Shown here piece after piece: positions 18,550-27,445 of a DNA stretch of 64,000 nt (positions are counted from its first letter, which is position 1; each line of letters opens with the position of its first letter). The notes beneath the pieces were generated by a model. It was not told the DNA's origin, ran no database searches, and saw nothing but the letters and a program-made list of their open reading frames with translations. Source of the stretch: Nocardia mexicana NBRC 108244 (GTDB lineage: Bacteria; Actinomycetota; Actinomycetes; Mycobacteriales; Mycobacteriaceae); assembly GCF_001613165.1 (NCBI RefSeq), contig NZ_BDBV01000006.1:181903-245902 (forward strand), written 5' to 3'. Both the position numbers and the translations under genes were made by a program.

Positions 18550-19557
18550 ATGACGATCAGGTTGGGACTCGCCGGCACCGGCCGCATCGGCACCGCGCAT
18601 GCCGAGACCCTGAAGGCCCTCCCGGGCATCTCGGGTGTCGTCGTGACCGACGCCGATACCGAGCGCGCCCGCACCACCGCGACCAAGCTCGGCGTGGAGT
18701 TCGCCCCGGATATCGAGGCCGTGCTCGGGGCCGATATCGCGGGTTTGGTGATCGCCACCGCCACCGACTCGCATCCCGAACTCATCCTCGCGGCCGTCGA
18801 CCGGGGCATTCCCGTCTTCTGTGAGAAGCCCGTCGCCGCCGATATCGCGGGCACGCTCGAGGTGATCGACCACGTCGAAACCTCCACGGTGCCGGTGCAG
18901 ATCGGCTTTCAGCGGCGCTTCGACGCCGGATACGTCGCGGCCCGCGCGGCGGCGTCCTCCGGGGAGCTGGGCTGGCTGCACACCCTGCGCGCCACCACCC
19001 TCGATCCCGCTCCGCCGCCCGCGGAGTACATTCCGCGTTCCGGTGGCCTGTTCCGCGACTGCGGGGTGCACGATTTCGACATCATCCGCTGGGTCACCGG
19101 GCGGGAGGTGACCGAGGTGTTCGTGCTCGGGGGCAACCGGGGCGAGCGGTTCTTCGCCGACGCCGGGGACGTCGACACGGCCGCGGTGCTGCTGCGCATG
19201 GACGACGGTGCGCTGGCGACGGTTTCGCTGAGCCGCTACAACGGCGCCGGGTACGACGTCCGGCTGGAGGTGCTGGGCAGCAAGGGCAATGCCGTTGTCG
19301 GACTGGACGATCGCGCTCCGCTGCGCTCGGTCGAGCCCGATTACCCGGCTTCGCCGTTCCCTGCCTACCCGGGTTTCATGGATCGGTTCCGCCGCGCCTA
19401 TACCGAAGAGCTGACGGTGTTCACCGACGTCGCCACGGGCAGGATCGAAAACCCTTGCACACCACGAGATGCGCTGGAGGCGTTCTACATCGCCGAGGCC
19501 TGCGAGCTGTCGCGGCGGGAGCGGCGGCCGATCCCCGTCGACGAGGTGCGCCGCTGA
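18550..19557 (+). CDS. iolG: inositol 2-dehydrogenase
   Basis: A 335-residue Gfo/Idh/MocA-family oxidoreductase that oxidises myo-inositol to 2-keto-myo-inositol with NAD, the first step of the pathway. The NAD-binding GLAGTGRIGTAH is at residues 6-17, the catalytic lysine is in CEKP (91-94), and the catalytic Asp/His pair is in FRDCGVHDFDIIRW. The ATG at 18550 has an AGGAG ribosome site. It is 67 bases after the LacI gene on the same strand and is probably cotranscribed with it. Confidence 0.92.
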   Translation: MTIRLGLAGTGRIGTAHAETLKALPGISGVVVTDADTERARTTATKLGVEFAPDIEAVLGADIAGLVIATATDSHPELILAAVDRGIPVFCEKPVAADIAGTLEVIDHVETSTVPVQIGFQRRFDAGYVAARAAASSGELGWLHTLRATTLDPAPPPAEYIPRSGGLFRDCGVHDFDIIRWVTGREVTEVFVLGGNRGERFFADAGDVDTAAVLLRMDDGALATVSLSRYNGAGYDVRLEVLGSKGNAVVGLDDRAPLRSVEPDYPASPFPAYPGFMDRFRRAYTEELTVFTDVATGRIENPCTPRDALEAFYIAEACELSRRERRPIPVDEVRR

Positions 19558-19699
19558 TCGAGCCGGGGGTCCTCGGCGCGGCGCCCCCGTTGCGATCGGA
19601 CCTATCCCTCATCCGCGGCGGCACCCCCTACCGGAGGGTGAGGGCCGATCGTCCTCTGCGGTGATGTCCGCGGGGGTCCGGGCGGGAGATGCTCCGCGC

Positions 19700-21133
19700 A
19701 TGCAGTTACGCCGCAGCGTATTTCCCCTCGTCCTGGCCCTGGTGAGCGCGTCCGCCGCGCTGGCCGCGTGCACCACCACCGCCGAGAGCCGGGCGCCGAG
19801 TCCGGATTGGCGGCCGTGTGCCGAGAACGCACAGGTGGAGTGCGCGACGATCGCCGTGCCGGTGGACTGGTCGGACCCCGGCGGACCGACCATCGATATG
19901 GCGGTGGCGCGGAAGCGGACTCAGGAGCCGGGCCGGATCGGCACGCTGATCCACCTGCCCGGCGGTCCCGGAACCTCCGGTGTGGACGAACTACTGAACG
20001 ACGACCGCTTCAGCCCGGAGCTGCACCGGCGGTTCGATATCGTCACCCTCGACCCGCGCGGCGTGAAGCGCAGCCACCCGGTCCGGTGCGATATCGGCCT
20101 GGCCTCGGCGCGGCCCAACCTCGAGCCCGATACCGGTGCCCGGTTCTCCGAGGTCATCTCCTACGCACGCGATCTCGCCGACAGCTGTCGGCAGTACACC
20201 GGTCCCCTGTTCGACCATCTCGACGGAGTGAGCGTGGCACGAGACGTCGACGCGCTGCGAAATGCCCTGGGCGAGAACACGGTCAGCCTGTACGGCCCGT
20301 CCTACGGGACCATGTCCGGGCAGGCGTATCTGGAACTGTTCCCGCAGCGCGTCCGCGCCATGGTTCTCGACAGCGTCGACGACCACAGCCTGAACGGGCC
20401 CGAGTTCCTTGCCAGCGAGGCCCGGGCGGCCGGGGACTCGTTTGCCGGATTCGTGTCGTGGTGTGACCGGGAGACCAGTTGCGCGCTGCACGGCAAGGAC
20501 GTTCCCGCACTGTTCGACGCGTTGTACGAACGCGCGGTCCGCGGCGAGCTGTCGGGACCGGACGGCACGGCGCTGGGTCCGCTGGCGCTGAGCAGGTTCG
20601 CCCTCGGATATCTCGAAGAACCCGAATGGTCGCGCCTGGCAGCCGATTTGAACGAGCTGAGCAATCGCCCGCCGACACCGGTGACCGAGCCGGTACCGCA
20701 GCGGCGGGGTCAACCGGTGCAGGCACCGGAGCTGATCGCCTGTTCCGACTGGCCGTCCGGCATCCGCGATCAGGCGCAGTGGGAGCGACTGTGGGTCGAG
20801 CAGAAGCAGAACGCCGGCACCCTACGCTCCCACTTCGCCTGGGTCGCGGGGAGTATCTGCTCGGGCTGGCCGCCGCCACCGAATGCGCCGCACCGCCCCC
20901 GGATCACCGATGCGCCAACCGTTCTCCTGATGAACTCGCGCCACGACCCGGCCACGCCGTACGAATGGGCCATCGGCGTCGCCGCGAACACCCCGCGGTC
21001 GGTGCTGCTCACCTACGACGGCTGGGGCCACGGCGTCTACCGCCGAAACGCCTGCACCAGAGGCGCCGCCGACCGATACCTCATCGAACTCACTGCTCCC
21101 CAACCTAATACGGTGTGCTCCATGGGTAGCTAG
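19700..21133 (+). CDS. secreted alpha/beta hydrolase, tripeptidyl aminopeptidase-like
   Basis: A 477-residue lipoprotein-type alpha/beta hydrolase of the SlpD/SlpE/TAP family, which removes short peptides from protein N-termini outside the cell. The signal ends in the lipobox LAAC (Cys about 23). The nucleophile elbow is GPSYG, the acid is in SRHDPATPYEWA and the histidine in WGHGVYR; the C-terminal part is the TAP-like domain. The frame is open from 19469, but the ATG at 19700 gives a normal lipoprotein signal. Gene order after iolG is on the same strand, with a 142-base gap holding no gene. The true substrate could also be an ester. Confidence 0.83.
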   Translation: MQLRRSVFPLVLALVSASAALAACTTTAESRAPSPDWRPCAENAQVECATIAVPVDWSDPGGPTIDMAVARKRTQEPGRIGTLIHLPGGPGTSGVDELLNDDRFSPELHRRFDIVTLDPRGVKRSHPVRCDIGLASARPNLEPDTGARFSEVISYARDLADSCRQYTGPLFDHLDGVSVARDVDALRNALGENTVSLYGPSYGTMSGQAYLELFPQRVRAMVLDSVDDHSLNGPEFLASEARAAGDSFAGFVSWCDRETSCALHGKDVPALFDALYERAVRGELSGPDGTALGPLALSRFALGYLEEPEWSRLAADLNELSNRPPTPVTEPVPQRRGQPVQAPELIACSDWPSGIRDQAQWERLWVEQKQNAGTLRSHFAWVAGSICSGWPPPPNAPHRPRITDAPTVLLMNSRHDPATPYEWAIGVAANTPRSVLLTYDGWGHGVYRRNACTRGAADRYLIELTAPQPNTVCSMGS

Positions 21134-21159
21134 GGCCGAAAGGATCGCTGCCGCACCTC

Positions 21160-22176
21160 TCAGTGCGCCGACTGCCACGCACCGCGCCGGCGCCTCGCCT
21201 GATCGTCGAGCCGGTCGCGAATCCGGCCCACTCGTTCGTCGGGCGAGGTGCCCAGCACCACGGCCGAGACGGACAGGCGGCTCGGCGACGCCTCTTCGTC
21301 CTCCGGGATTTCCCGGTACCGCAGCACGGCGCAGAGGTCGGGCCCGTACCCCAGGTCCACGGCCACCGCGTCGGCGCGGTGTTCGGCTCGGTGCACGATC
21401 GGGACCAGCGCCAATGCCGCCAGCTCCGGCGCAAGCCGCAGGAGCAGGGCCACCGGTAGCCCGACGATCAGCGTCGACATCGCCACGACCGGGCAGGCCA
21501 CCAGCACCCTGCTCACCGCGGTCCAGACCAGGAGGAAGGGGCGGGAGCTGCGGGGCGGCACCCGGTCGGCGAGCCAGTCCCCGACGGCCACGGGACCCGC
21601 GAGCAAGGCCCGCTCGCCCAGCACAACCGGCGCGTTGTAGCAGCGGAATACGAACTGCCACAACGCCGCCCGGCCCTGCCGGCGATGGCCGAGCTCGTGA
21701 ATGAGCACCGCCTCGAGTTCCCGCCGTTCCAGCCCCTCGACCGATCCGGCGTCCACCGCGATCATCCGGTCCGGCAGGACGCCGTCGCGGCGGCCCGTCC
21801 GCACCCACAGCGAATAGGACGAAGCGGAGACGCCGGACTCGTGCGCGACCCGGTGCCACGCCTTGGTCAGGACGAGTCGTTCATCGTCCGTCGGGGAGCG
21901 CAGACCGAACAGCGGCAACAACACGCCGCGCTCCGCGCCCAGGAAACACGCCACGCTCCAGGCCGCACACACGAGGAACCACCCCACCGGAACGGCGGCG
22001 GGAGTACCGAGCCCCACCGCCATGCCCAGCCCGTAGAGCAGCACCGTCATCAACGCCGCGGACGGCACCGCGGCCAGCAGCGTCGCGGACCACGCCCGTG
22101 CACGGCCCGTCAGCGCGCGCCGGGTAACCGCTGTCACATCGGCGTGGTTCGCCTTCGCGATTACTTCGGAGGTCAC
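21160..22176 (-). CDS. membrane zinc metallopeptidase (M48-like)
   Basis: A 338-residue membrane protein with two hydrophobic helices near residues 30-85, the zinc-binding HELGH in AVLIHELGHRRQGRA (about 160), two more hydrophobic segments (about 205-255), and then HRAEHRADAVAVDLGYG, which fits the third-ligand glutamate segment of M48 (Ste24/HtpX-like) peptidases. The active site is intact. The topology resembles small actinobacterial M48/M56 enzymes of unknown target. It converges with the tripeptidyl-aminopeptidase-like gene. No BlaR-type sensor domain or BlaI partner is nearby, so a stress or quality-control role is more likely than resistance signalling. Confidence 0.8.
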   Translation of the reverse strand: MTSEVIAKANHADVTAVTRRALTGRARAWSATLLAAVPSAALMTVLLYGLGMAVGLGTPAAVPVGWFLVCAAWSVACFLGAERGVLLPLFGLRSPTDDERLVLTKAWHRVAHESGVSASSYSLWVRTGRRDGVLPDRMIAVDAGSVEGLERRELEAVLIHELGHRRQGRAALWQFVFRCYNAPVVLGERALLAGPVAVGDWLADRVPPRSSRPFLLVWTAVSRVLVACPVVAMSTLIVGLPVALLLRLAPELAALALVPIVHRAEHRADAVAVDLGYGPDLCAVLRYREIPEDEEASPSRLSVSAVVLGTSPDERVGRIRDRLDDQARRRRGAWQSAH

Positions 22177-22320
22177 ATGCGACGGTACAGCGAATAGCGG
22201 TCAGCTCGCCGATTCGCTCCGCCGCCGACCGCGCCACTGTGAACATATTCACGCCGCCGCAGGCTTTCGAGCTGCGGCGACGCGCATCACACGGCCGCCG
22301 GGGCGGCGCCACCGATACCC

Positions 22321-23925
22321 CTATTTCTCGATGTTCTCGAAGTCGAAAAGTCCGTTCCAGGCCAGCGGTGCCTGCGTGACCTTTTCCGATCGGCCCGCGT
22401 TCGAGATGTAGTTGAGAATCGGAATGTCGGCCATATCGCGAATCAGCACGGTCTGCGCCTGGGCGATCTGCTGGTAGGACTCCTCCGGCGTGGGCGCGGC
22501 CAGGGCCGCGTTGAGGAACCGGTCGAACTCGGGATCCGCGTAGTCGACGTCGTTGGTCTCCGAGCCCGAGAGGAAATTCGAGGTCAGGAACTGCAGCATC
22601 GAGGGATAGTCGCCCTGCCAGCCGTACCGGAACGCCTTGCCGATGGTGCGGGAGTGCACGAGGTCCCGGATCTGTTTGAAGGTCGGATACGGCACCGCGA
22701 CCGCCTCGATTCCCAGCGTGTTCTTGATGCTGTTCGCGACCGCCTCGAGCCACGCCTGATGGCCGCCGTCGGTGTTGTAGGCGATCTCGAACCGCCCCGA
22801 CCAGAGCGCCATCGAATCGGCCTGGGCCCACAGCTTTTTGGCCTCGGCCGGGTTGTACTCGAGGGTCTGGACACCGGGCAGGTCGGGGCGGAACCCCTGC
22901 AGCGTGGTGGCGGTGTAGTCGCGCGCCGGGGTCTTCGTCCCGCTCCAGATGGTGTCGCAGATCTGCTGCCGATTGATGGCCATGGACAGCGCTTTACGCC
23001 GGAGCAGACCCTCCTCGCCACCGAAGTGCGGCAGGTTCGGCTGGATGCCGATGCGCTCGTTCTGCGCCGTCGGCTTGCTGATGGCCCGGTCGCCCAGGTC
23101 GTCCTTGTACGTGGTCAGCGCGCTCGACGGCATGGTGTCCAGCGCGTCGAGATTACCGGCCAGCAGGTCGGAGTAGGCGGTGTCGTAGGACTGGTACGTC
23201 ACGAACCGCAGGCCCTTGTTCTTCGGCGCCCGGCCGCCGTGATAGTCGGGATTCGGGACCAGGTCGATCTTGACGTTGTGCTGCCAGGCACCGGGCTCCG
23301 CGAACTTGTACGGGCCGTTGCCGATCGGGTTCTCGCCGTACGCCTTCATATCCCGGTACGCGGACTCCGGCATCGGGTAGAACGGGGCGAATCCCATCGA
23401 GAGTTCGAAGTCGCCCGACGGCTGCTTCAGGTCCACGGTGAAGGTGCGGTCGTCGACGACCTTCAGACCCGACATCGTCTGCGCCTTGGGCGGATCCGCC
23501 GAAACGTCGTCGTAGCCCGCGATCGAGGAGAACGCCCAGTTCTGATTCTGGCCGTTGGTGGCGAGCGCGCCGTAATTCCACGCGTCGACAAAGGATTTCG
23601 CCGTCACCGCGGTGCCGTCGGTGAACTTCTCGTCCGGTTTGATCGTGATCCTGTAGTGCTGGCGGTCGGTCGACTCGATCGACTGCGCCAACTCGTTGTG
23701 CGCCTTGCCGTTCGCGTCGTAGTACTTCAGTCCGGCAAACAACCGGTCCACCACCCGGCCGCCCATGTTCTCGTTGGTATTGGTCGGCACCAGCGGATTC
23801 TGCGGTTCGGCGCCGTTCACGGTGACCAGGTCGGTATCACCGCCGCCCGACGAGCATCCGGTCAGCGCCAGGCTTGTGGCCAGCACCGCCGCCGTCGTTA
23901 TCGCACCAAGTCGTAGATACCTCAA
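22321..23925 (-). CDS. peptide ABC transporter substrate-binding lipoprotein
   Basis: A 534-residue extracytoplasmic receptor of the DppA/OppA family (SBP_bac_5). The signal ends in the lipobox LTGC (Cys about 24) followed by SSGGGD. The NPLVPTNTNENMGGRVVDRLF opening and the later SDLLAGNLDALDTMPSS are typical of the fold. No permease or ATPase gene is adjacent, so it is either an orphan receptor for a system elsewhere or a remnant of a larger cluster. The ligand is unknown; oligopeptides are the family default. Confidence 0.88.
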   Translation of the reverse strand: MRYLRLGAITTAAVLATSLALTGCSSGGGDTDLVTVNGAEPQNPLVPTNTNENMGGRVVDRLFAGLKYYDANGKAHNELAQSIESTDRQHYRITIKPDEKFTDGTAVTAKSFVDAWNYGALATNGQNQNWAFSSIAGYDDVSADPPKAQTMSGLKVVDDRTFTVDLKQPSGDFELSMGFAPFYPMPESAYRDMKAYGENPIGNGPYKFAEPGAWQHNVKIDLVPNPDYHGGRAPKNKGLRFVTYQSYDTAYSDLLAGNLDALDTMPSSALTTYKDDLGDRAISKPTAQNERIGIQPNLPHFGGEEGLLRRKALSMAINRQQICDTIWSGTKTPARDYTATTLQGFRPDLPGVQTLEYNPAEAKKLWAQADSMALWSGRFEIAYNTDGGHQAWLEAVANSIKNTLGIEAVAVPYPTFKQIRDLVHSRTIGKAFRYGWQGDYPSMLQFLTSNFLSGSETNDVDYADPEFDRFLNAALAAPTPEESYQQIAQAQTVLIRDMADIPILNYISNAGRSEKVTQAPLAWNGLFDFENIEK

Positions 23926-24069
23926 CGCGCTCTCCTGTCCTCGAGGTATACGAGTGATCCGGTGCGGACTTCGGGTTCGCCGATGCGCCGCCCTATCACC
24001 TCGGAATGTGTTCGGACAGTAGCGCTGTGCAGGGGTGTTGTCAGCGGATCGGTATCCCCCGTCGCACTG

Positions 24070-25062
24070 TCATGCCCCCGCCAGTTCCGCGACCGCCTGC
24101 TTCGCGGGCACGACTCGCGAGATGCGGAGCGCGGATTCGCCTGCGTAGAGCGCGGATCGGTCGGCCCAGTCCGCGGGCATACCGGCGAGGGGTGAGGCCG
24201 GGCTGAACAGCGGCAGGCGGGGGTGCTGCAGCCGCACCAATGCCCGTTCGCTGCCCTGGGGCGAGTATCGGGCCGCGGCGGCGCTGGGCGCGTTGAGCAG
24301 CGCCGGAATTCGGCGCGGCGTGCCGTCCGCGCGACACCAGCGTTCGGTCGCCGCATTCGGTATCACGCGATGGCGCGCGGGCCAGCCGAAGCCGAACAGC
24401 GTGGTCTCCACGGTTTCTCGCGCCGCGATGACGCGGCGCCGGTATTCGGCGTGCGCGCCGGATTCGTCCGTCAGCAGAAACCGTGTTCCCGCAACGACTC
24501 CCGCCGCCCCGGCCGATACCGCGGCGAGCGTGTCCGCGCCGGTCGCGATGCCCCCGGCCAGCAGCACCGGGCGGCCGCGGGCGATCGATAGCGCCTGGGG
24601 TAGAAAGTCCAGCGCCGCAACGGTTCCCACCAGATGTCCACCGGCCTCCCGGCCCTGGGCGATCAGGCAGTCGGCACCCCACACCACGGCCTGGCGGGCC
24701 TCGTCGCCGGTGCCGACCATGACGACGACGAAGATCCCGGCGTCGCGCAGCTCCCGCACGAGCGCCTCGTCGCCGCCGAACGCGACCACCGCCACGTCGA
24801 CCCGCTCATCGATGCACAGCCGCACATGACCGCGGCGCACGAACGGCATCAGCAGGTTCACCGCGACCGCTCGGCCCGGAGCCTCCTCGCGGACCCGGGC
24901 GATCGCCGCCCGCAGTCGCGCGGGCGACATCAGCCCGATGGTTCCCAGTCCCCCCGCCGCGGCCACGGCCGCCGCCAGGTCGGCGCCCGCGAGCTGCCCG
25001 CCCATTCCCGCCTGGGCCACCGGTACGTCCAGATGCAGTCTGTCCAGAAGGTCCACGGCCAC
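24070..25062 (-). CDS. nitronate monooxygenase family flavoprotein
   Basis: A 330-residue FMN-dependent TIM-barrel of the nitronate monooxygenase (former 2-nitropropane dioxygenase) family. The N-terminal PVAQAGMGGQLAG, the loop AQGREAGGHLVG with the catalytic-type histidine, and the phosphate-binding LLAGGIATGADTLA are all present. It may detoxify propionate-3-nitronate or act on another nitro/enoyl substrate. It is monocistronic and diverges from the SRPBCC gene, the two starts being separated by 141 bases that include the inverted repeat at 25157-25172. Confidence 0.88.
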   Translation of the reverse strand: MAVDLLDRLHLDVPVAQAGMGGQLAGADLAAAVAAAGGLGTIGLMSPARLRAAIARVREEAPGRAVAVNLLMPFVRRGHVRLCIDERVDVAVVAFGGDEALVRELRDAGIFVVVMVGTGDEARQAVVWGADCLIAQGREAGGHLVGTVAALDFLPQALSIARGRPVLLAGGIATGADTLAAVSAGAAGVVAGTRFLLTDESGAHAEYRRRVIAARETVETTLFGFGWPARHRVIPNAATERWCRADGTPRRIPALLNAPSAAAARYSPQGSERALVRLQHPRLPLFSPASPLAGMPADWADRSALYAGESALRISRVVPAKQAVAELAGA

Positions 25063-25156
25063 AACCTTATTCCCCCGCCCGCAGCGGAGGGGGCGGCCGA
25101 AGTGGCGCGGGTCATGCCGCCGGAGCCTTTCTTCAGATATGGAACATATGCTCTAA

Positions 25157-25172
25157 TTCGTTCTAGAGCGAA
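25157..25172. promoter_or_regulatory. inverted repeat upstream of the SRPBCC gene
   Basis: TTCGTTCTAGAGCGAA is a 16-base palindrome with one mismatched pair, in an otherwise AT-richer stretch 32 bases before the SRPBCC start. It looks like an operator for a dimeric repressor; no obvious regulator gene is adjacent, so the binder is unknown. Confidence 0.45.
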
Positions 25173-25203
25173 CATTTCAGAACCTCGAAGGAAGGTGACG
25201 AGG

Positions 25204-25701
25204 ATGGCCGTGGTCAATATCCACTCCCGGCAGCTGCCGGTGGCCGAGGACGAGGTCGGCGGGCTGATCGACTCGCTCGCGGGCGTTGACGACCGGCTCT
25301 GGCCGCAGGACAGCTGGCCACCGATGCGCTTCGACCGCCCGCTCGGCGTCGGCGCGGTCGGCGGGCACGGGCCCGTGCGCTACACCGTCGAGGGGTACCA
25401 GCCGGGGCGCTGGATCCGGTTCCGGTTCACCGGCCCGCGCGGCTTCGACGGATTCCACGAATTCACCGTCCACCCCGGCGGCGATGGAACGGCCGAGCTG
25501 CGGCATCTGCTGGCCATGCGCGCACGGGGCCCCGCGCGGTTCACCTGGCCGCTGGTGTTCCGCCGCATGCACGACGCCTGCCTCGAGGACTCCCTCGACC
25601 GGGCGGAGCGCGAGGTGACCGGCACGGTCCGCACACCGGCGCGGTGGAGCCCCCTCGTCCGCGCGCTGCGGGCGGGTATCGAGCGGTTCGCGGCCCGCTG
25701 A
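25204..25701 (+). CDS. SRPBCC-like protein
   Basis: A 165-residue protein that looks like a START/SRPBCC fold ligand-binding protein: alternating strands such as GPVRYTVEGYQPGRWIRFRF and GFHEFTVHP, then an amphipathic C-terminal helix region. Proteins of this type bind hydrophobic ligands or act as cyclases; no catalytic residue can be named. The ATG at 25204 follows GAAGGAAGGTGACGAGG. It is 78 bases before the monooxygenase-domain gene on the same strand and may be cotranscribed with it. The family assignment rests on fold pattern and length only. Confidence 0.62.
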   Translation: MAVVNIHSRQLPVAEDEVGGLIDSLAGVDDRLWPQDSWPPMRFDRPLGVGAVGGHGPVRYTVEGYQPGRWIRFRFTGPRGFDGFHEFTVHPGGDGTAELRHLLAMRARGPARFTWPLVFRRMHDACLEDSLDRAEREVTGTVRTPARWSPLVRALRAGIERFAAR

Positions 25702-25779
25702 TCGATCGGGCGAGCGAAAACCATTGCTGCACAACTGTTATCCGGGAGACGGCTCCCGGACCGAGAAGAGGAGAAGAAG

Positions 25780-26067
25780 ATGTCCGTAGGTTTCGTCGCA
25801 TTCCACTACCCCGGACCGGCGCACTTCGAGGAGTTCGTCGGCCGCGTCCACGAGGTCCGGGACTTCCTGATTCGGACCGAGGGATGCCTGGGGGTCGACT
25901 GCTGGGCGACCGAGGACGGCACCGCCGTCGTCTCGGCCGCGCACTGGGAGTCGGAGGAGCTGTACTCGGCGGCCTTCGCGTCGGTCGGCGGCAAACCCGA
26001 TGTGGACGCCGACTTCGACGAGCGCGAGGTGCGTCCCCGCGAGTTCTTCAAGCTGTATTCGAGGTAG
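25780..26067 (+). CDS. antibiotic biosynthesis monooxygenase (ABM) domain protein
   Basis: A 95-residue single ABM-type dimeric alpha/beta barrel. The pattern is FVAFHYP strand, FVGRVHEVRDFLIRTEGCLGVDCW, and HWESEELYSAAFAS, as in small cofactor-free monooxygenases and quinone-related enzymes. GAGAAGAGGAGAAG precedes the start. The substrate is not predictable. It converges with the split-barrel gene at 26074 with only six bases between the stops. Confidence 0.74.
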   Translation: MSVGFVAFHYPGPAHFEEFVGRVHEVRDFLIRTEGCLGVDCWATEDGTAVVSAAHWESEELYSAAFASVGGKPDVDADFDEREVRPREFFKLYSR

Positions 26068-26073
26068 CCGCCG

Positions 26074-26532
26074 TCAGAGCGCCGAGACCTCGCGGCGCGG
26101 CCCGCCCCGGAAGTTCTCCTCGTCGAACAGCACCCAGCTCTCGACGTCGATTTCGTACATCCGGGACGCGCCCTCGGGCATGGCGTCGAGCACCCCGGCC
26201 GCGTTCGGCCAGCGCGCCACGAACGCGCGGACCTCGGCGTCGACCCCGGTGCCGGGCAGCTGCGTGGCGCGGCCGGTGAACGAGACGCCGCGGGCCGTCC
26301 GACCGAGTTCGGACGGCGGGTTGTCGAGTATCGCCCCGGCGACGGCCGGATCGCGCCGGATGTTGTTCGAGTGCACCCGATCGGTGCGGGAGACGAAGTG
26401 CAGGCGGTCGGGGCGGAAGGTGGGCACGTACCAGACGGTGCACACCACCGGCGTGCCGTCCGCGCAGAGTGTCGACAGCTGCATCAGCCCGGCCGCGGCG
26501 ACGTAGGCCTCCAGAAGTTCTCGTTCACCCAC
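26074..26532 (-). CDS. pyridoxamine 5'-phosphate oxidase family (split-barrel) protein
   Basis: A 152-residue flavin-binding split-barrel. The strands MQLSTLCADGTPVVCTVWYV and LHFVSRTDRVHSNNIRRDPAVAGAI match the general PPOX pattern, in which the second part binds the flavin phosphate. It could use FMN, F420 or haem; the sequence does not decide. It is one of four split-barrel genes in the window. The 5' end lies 26 bases from the end of the next minus-strand gene (27430-26558). Confidence 0.82.
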   Translation of the reverse strand: MGERELLEAYVAAAGLMQLSTLCADGTPVVCTVWYVPTFRPDRLHFVSRTDRVHSNNIRRDPAVAGAILDNPPSELGRTARGVSFTGRATQLPGTGVDAEVRAFVARWPNAAGVLDAMPEGASRMYEIDVESWVLFDEENFRGGPRREVSAL

Positions 26533-26557
26533 GGTGGAAACCCTAGACGCCCGGGCG

Positions 26558-27430
26558 TCACCGCAGGCGAGCCACGCGGCCGCGGGCGGTGGCCAGCACG
26601 GTGATCAGCAGCACCGCCATCAGGATCGTGATACTCCACGCGCGGTGATGTTCGGGCAGGGCGGCGGTGTCCGGCGGGTCGCGCGGACGGGGCGGTGCGG
26701 GGGTATCCGGAGCCGTGGCGGGCAGCGCCGCGGGTGGTGGGGCGGCTGGGGCGGACGCGGCGGGTGGCGCCATGCGCGGAGCATCCGGGAGCGCCGGCGG
26801 GCGGAGCGGTATCTCGAGTTCGGGCGGGCGCGGCAGCAACAGCAGGCAGGTCAGCAGGGCGCTGCCCGTGACGGCGCTGCCGACGGCAGCGCTCCCGATT
26901 CCCGAACCGCCGGAGCCCGTGCCGATCACCCCGGGCACGAGACTGCTGCCCGTGAGCAATCCGGACAGCGTCATCGAGCTGCCGACGACGGCGCTTCCGG
27001 CACAGGCGGTTCCGACACTTCCGGAATCCGGGGCGAAGGACTCGGCTGGTGTGGTCGTTTCGGCCACGACGCGGTGCACCGTTGTGGAAAGGCTCTCGCC
27101 GGAGTCCGGGGTCGGCACTTCGACCCGTGAACCCGCGTCGGTGATGGTGTCGGAGGCAGAGCCGACGATGGTGGAATAGCCGCTGCCGGAGCTGCTTCCG
27201 AGGGCGAAGCCACTCGACGACTGTGGTACCGGCCCGAGACTCAGCGAACTCTCCGTATCCACACTGTCGGCAGGTCCGGGAGCCGCACTGCCGCTGACGA
27301 TTTCACCGATCGGCGGCCATGAAGTTTCGGCCGGATCCGCTGCGGACGGACCGGCCAGCACGACCGCCGACACGGCTGCGACGACGAATCCGACTGCGGC
27401 CCCTCGTGTTACGGGATAGACGAATCTCAT
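26558..27430 (-). CDS. exported Gly/Ser/Pro-rich membrane-anchored protein
   Basis: A 290-residue protein of low complexity. Residues 1-31 form a signal peptide (VGFVVAAVSAVVLAGPSAA). The middle is rich in Gly/Ser with an interrupted hydrophobic stretch (VTGSALLTCLLLL near 200), followed by a Pro/Ala-rich linker. The C-terminus is a transmembrane helix (SITILMAVLLITVLATA) with a basic tail. This resembles wall-anchored surface proteins, but the residues before the last helix read LPEHH, not a sortase LPXTG motif. I do not recognise the family. It is 15 bases from the end of the DUF4239 gene and may form an operon with it. Confidence 0.65.
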   Translation of the reverse strand: MRFVYPVTRGAAVGFVVAAVSAVVLAGPSAADPAETSWPPIGEIVSGSAAPGPADSVDTESSLSLGPVPQSSSGFALGSSSGSGYSTIVGSASDTITDAGSRVEVPTPDSGESLSTTVHRVVAETTTPAESFAPDSGSVGTACAGSAVVGSSMTLSGLLTGSSLVPGVIGTGSGGSGIGSAAVGSAVTGSALLTCLLLLPRPPELEIPLRPPALPDAPRMAPPAASAPAAPPPAALPATAPDTPAPPRPRDPPDTAALPEHHRAWSITILMAVLLITVLATARGRVARLR

Positions 27431-27445
27431 CCGTATACCTCTCGG

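Noticed and set aside
19558..19699. Possible gene start upstream of the tripeptidyl-aminopeptidase-like gene
   Set aside because: The open frame from 19469 reads through the 3' end of iolG in another frame. A lipoprotein signal starting at 19700 explains the protein better.
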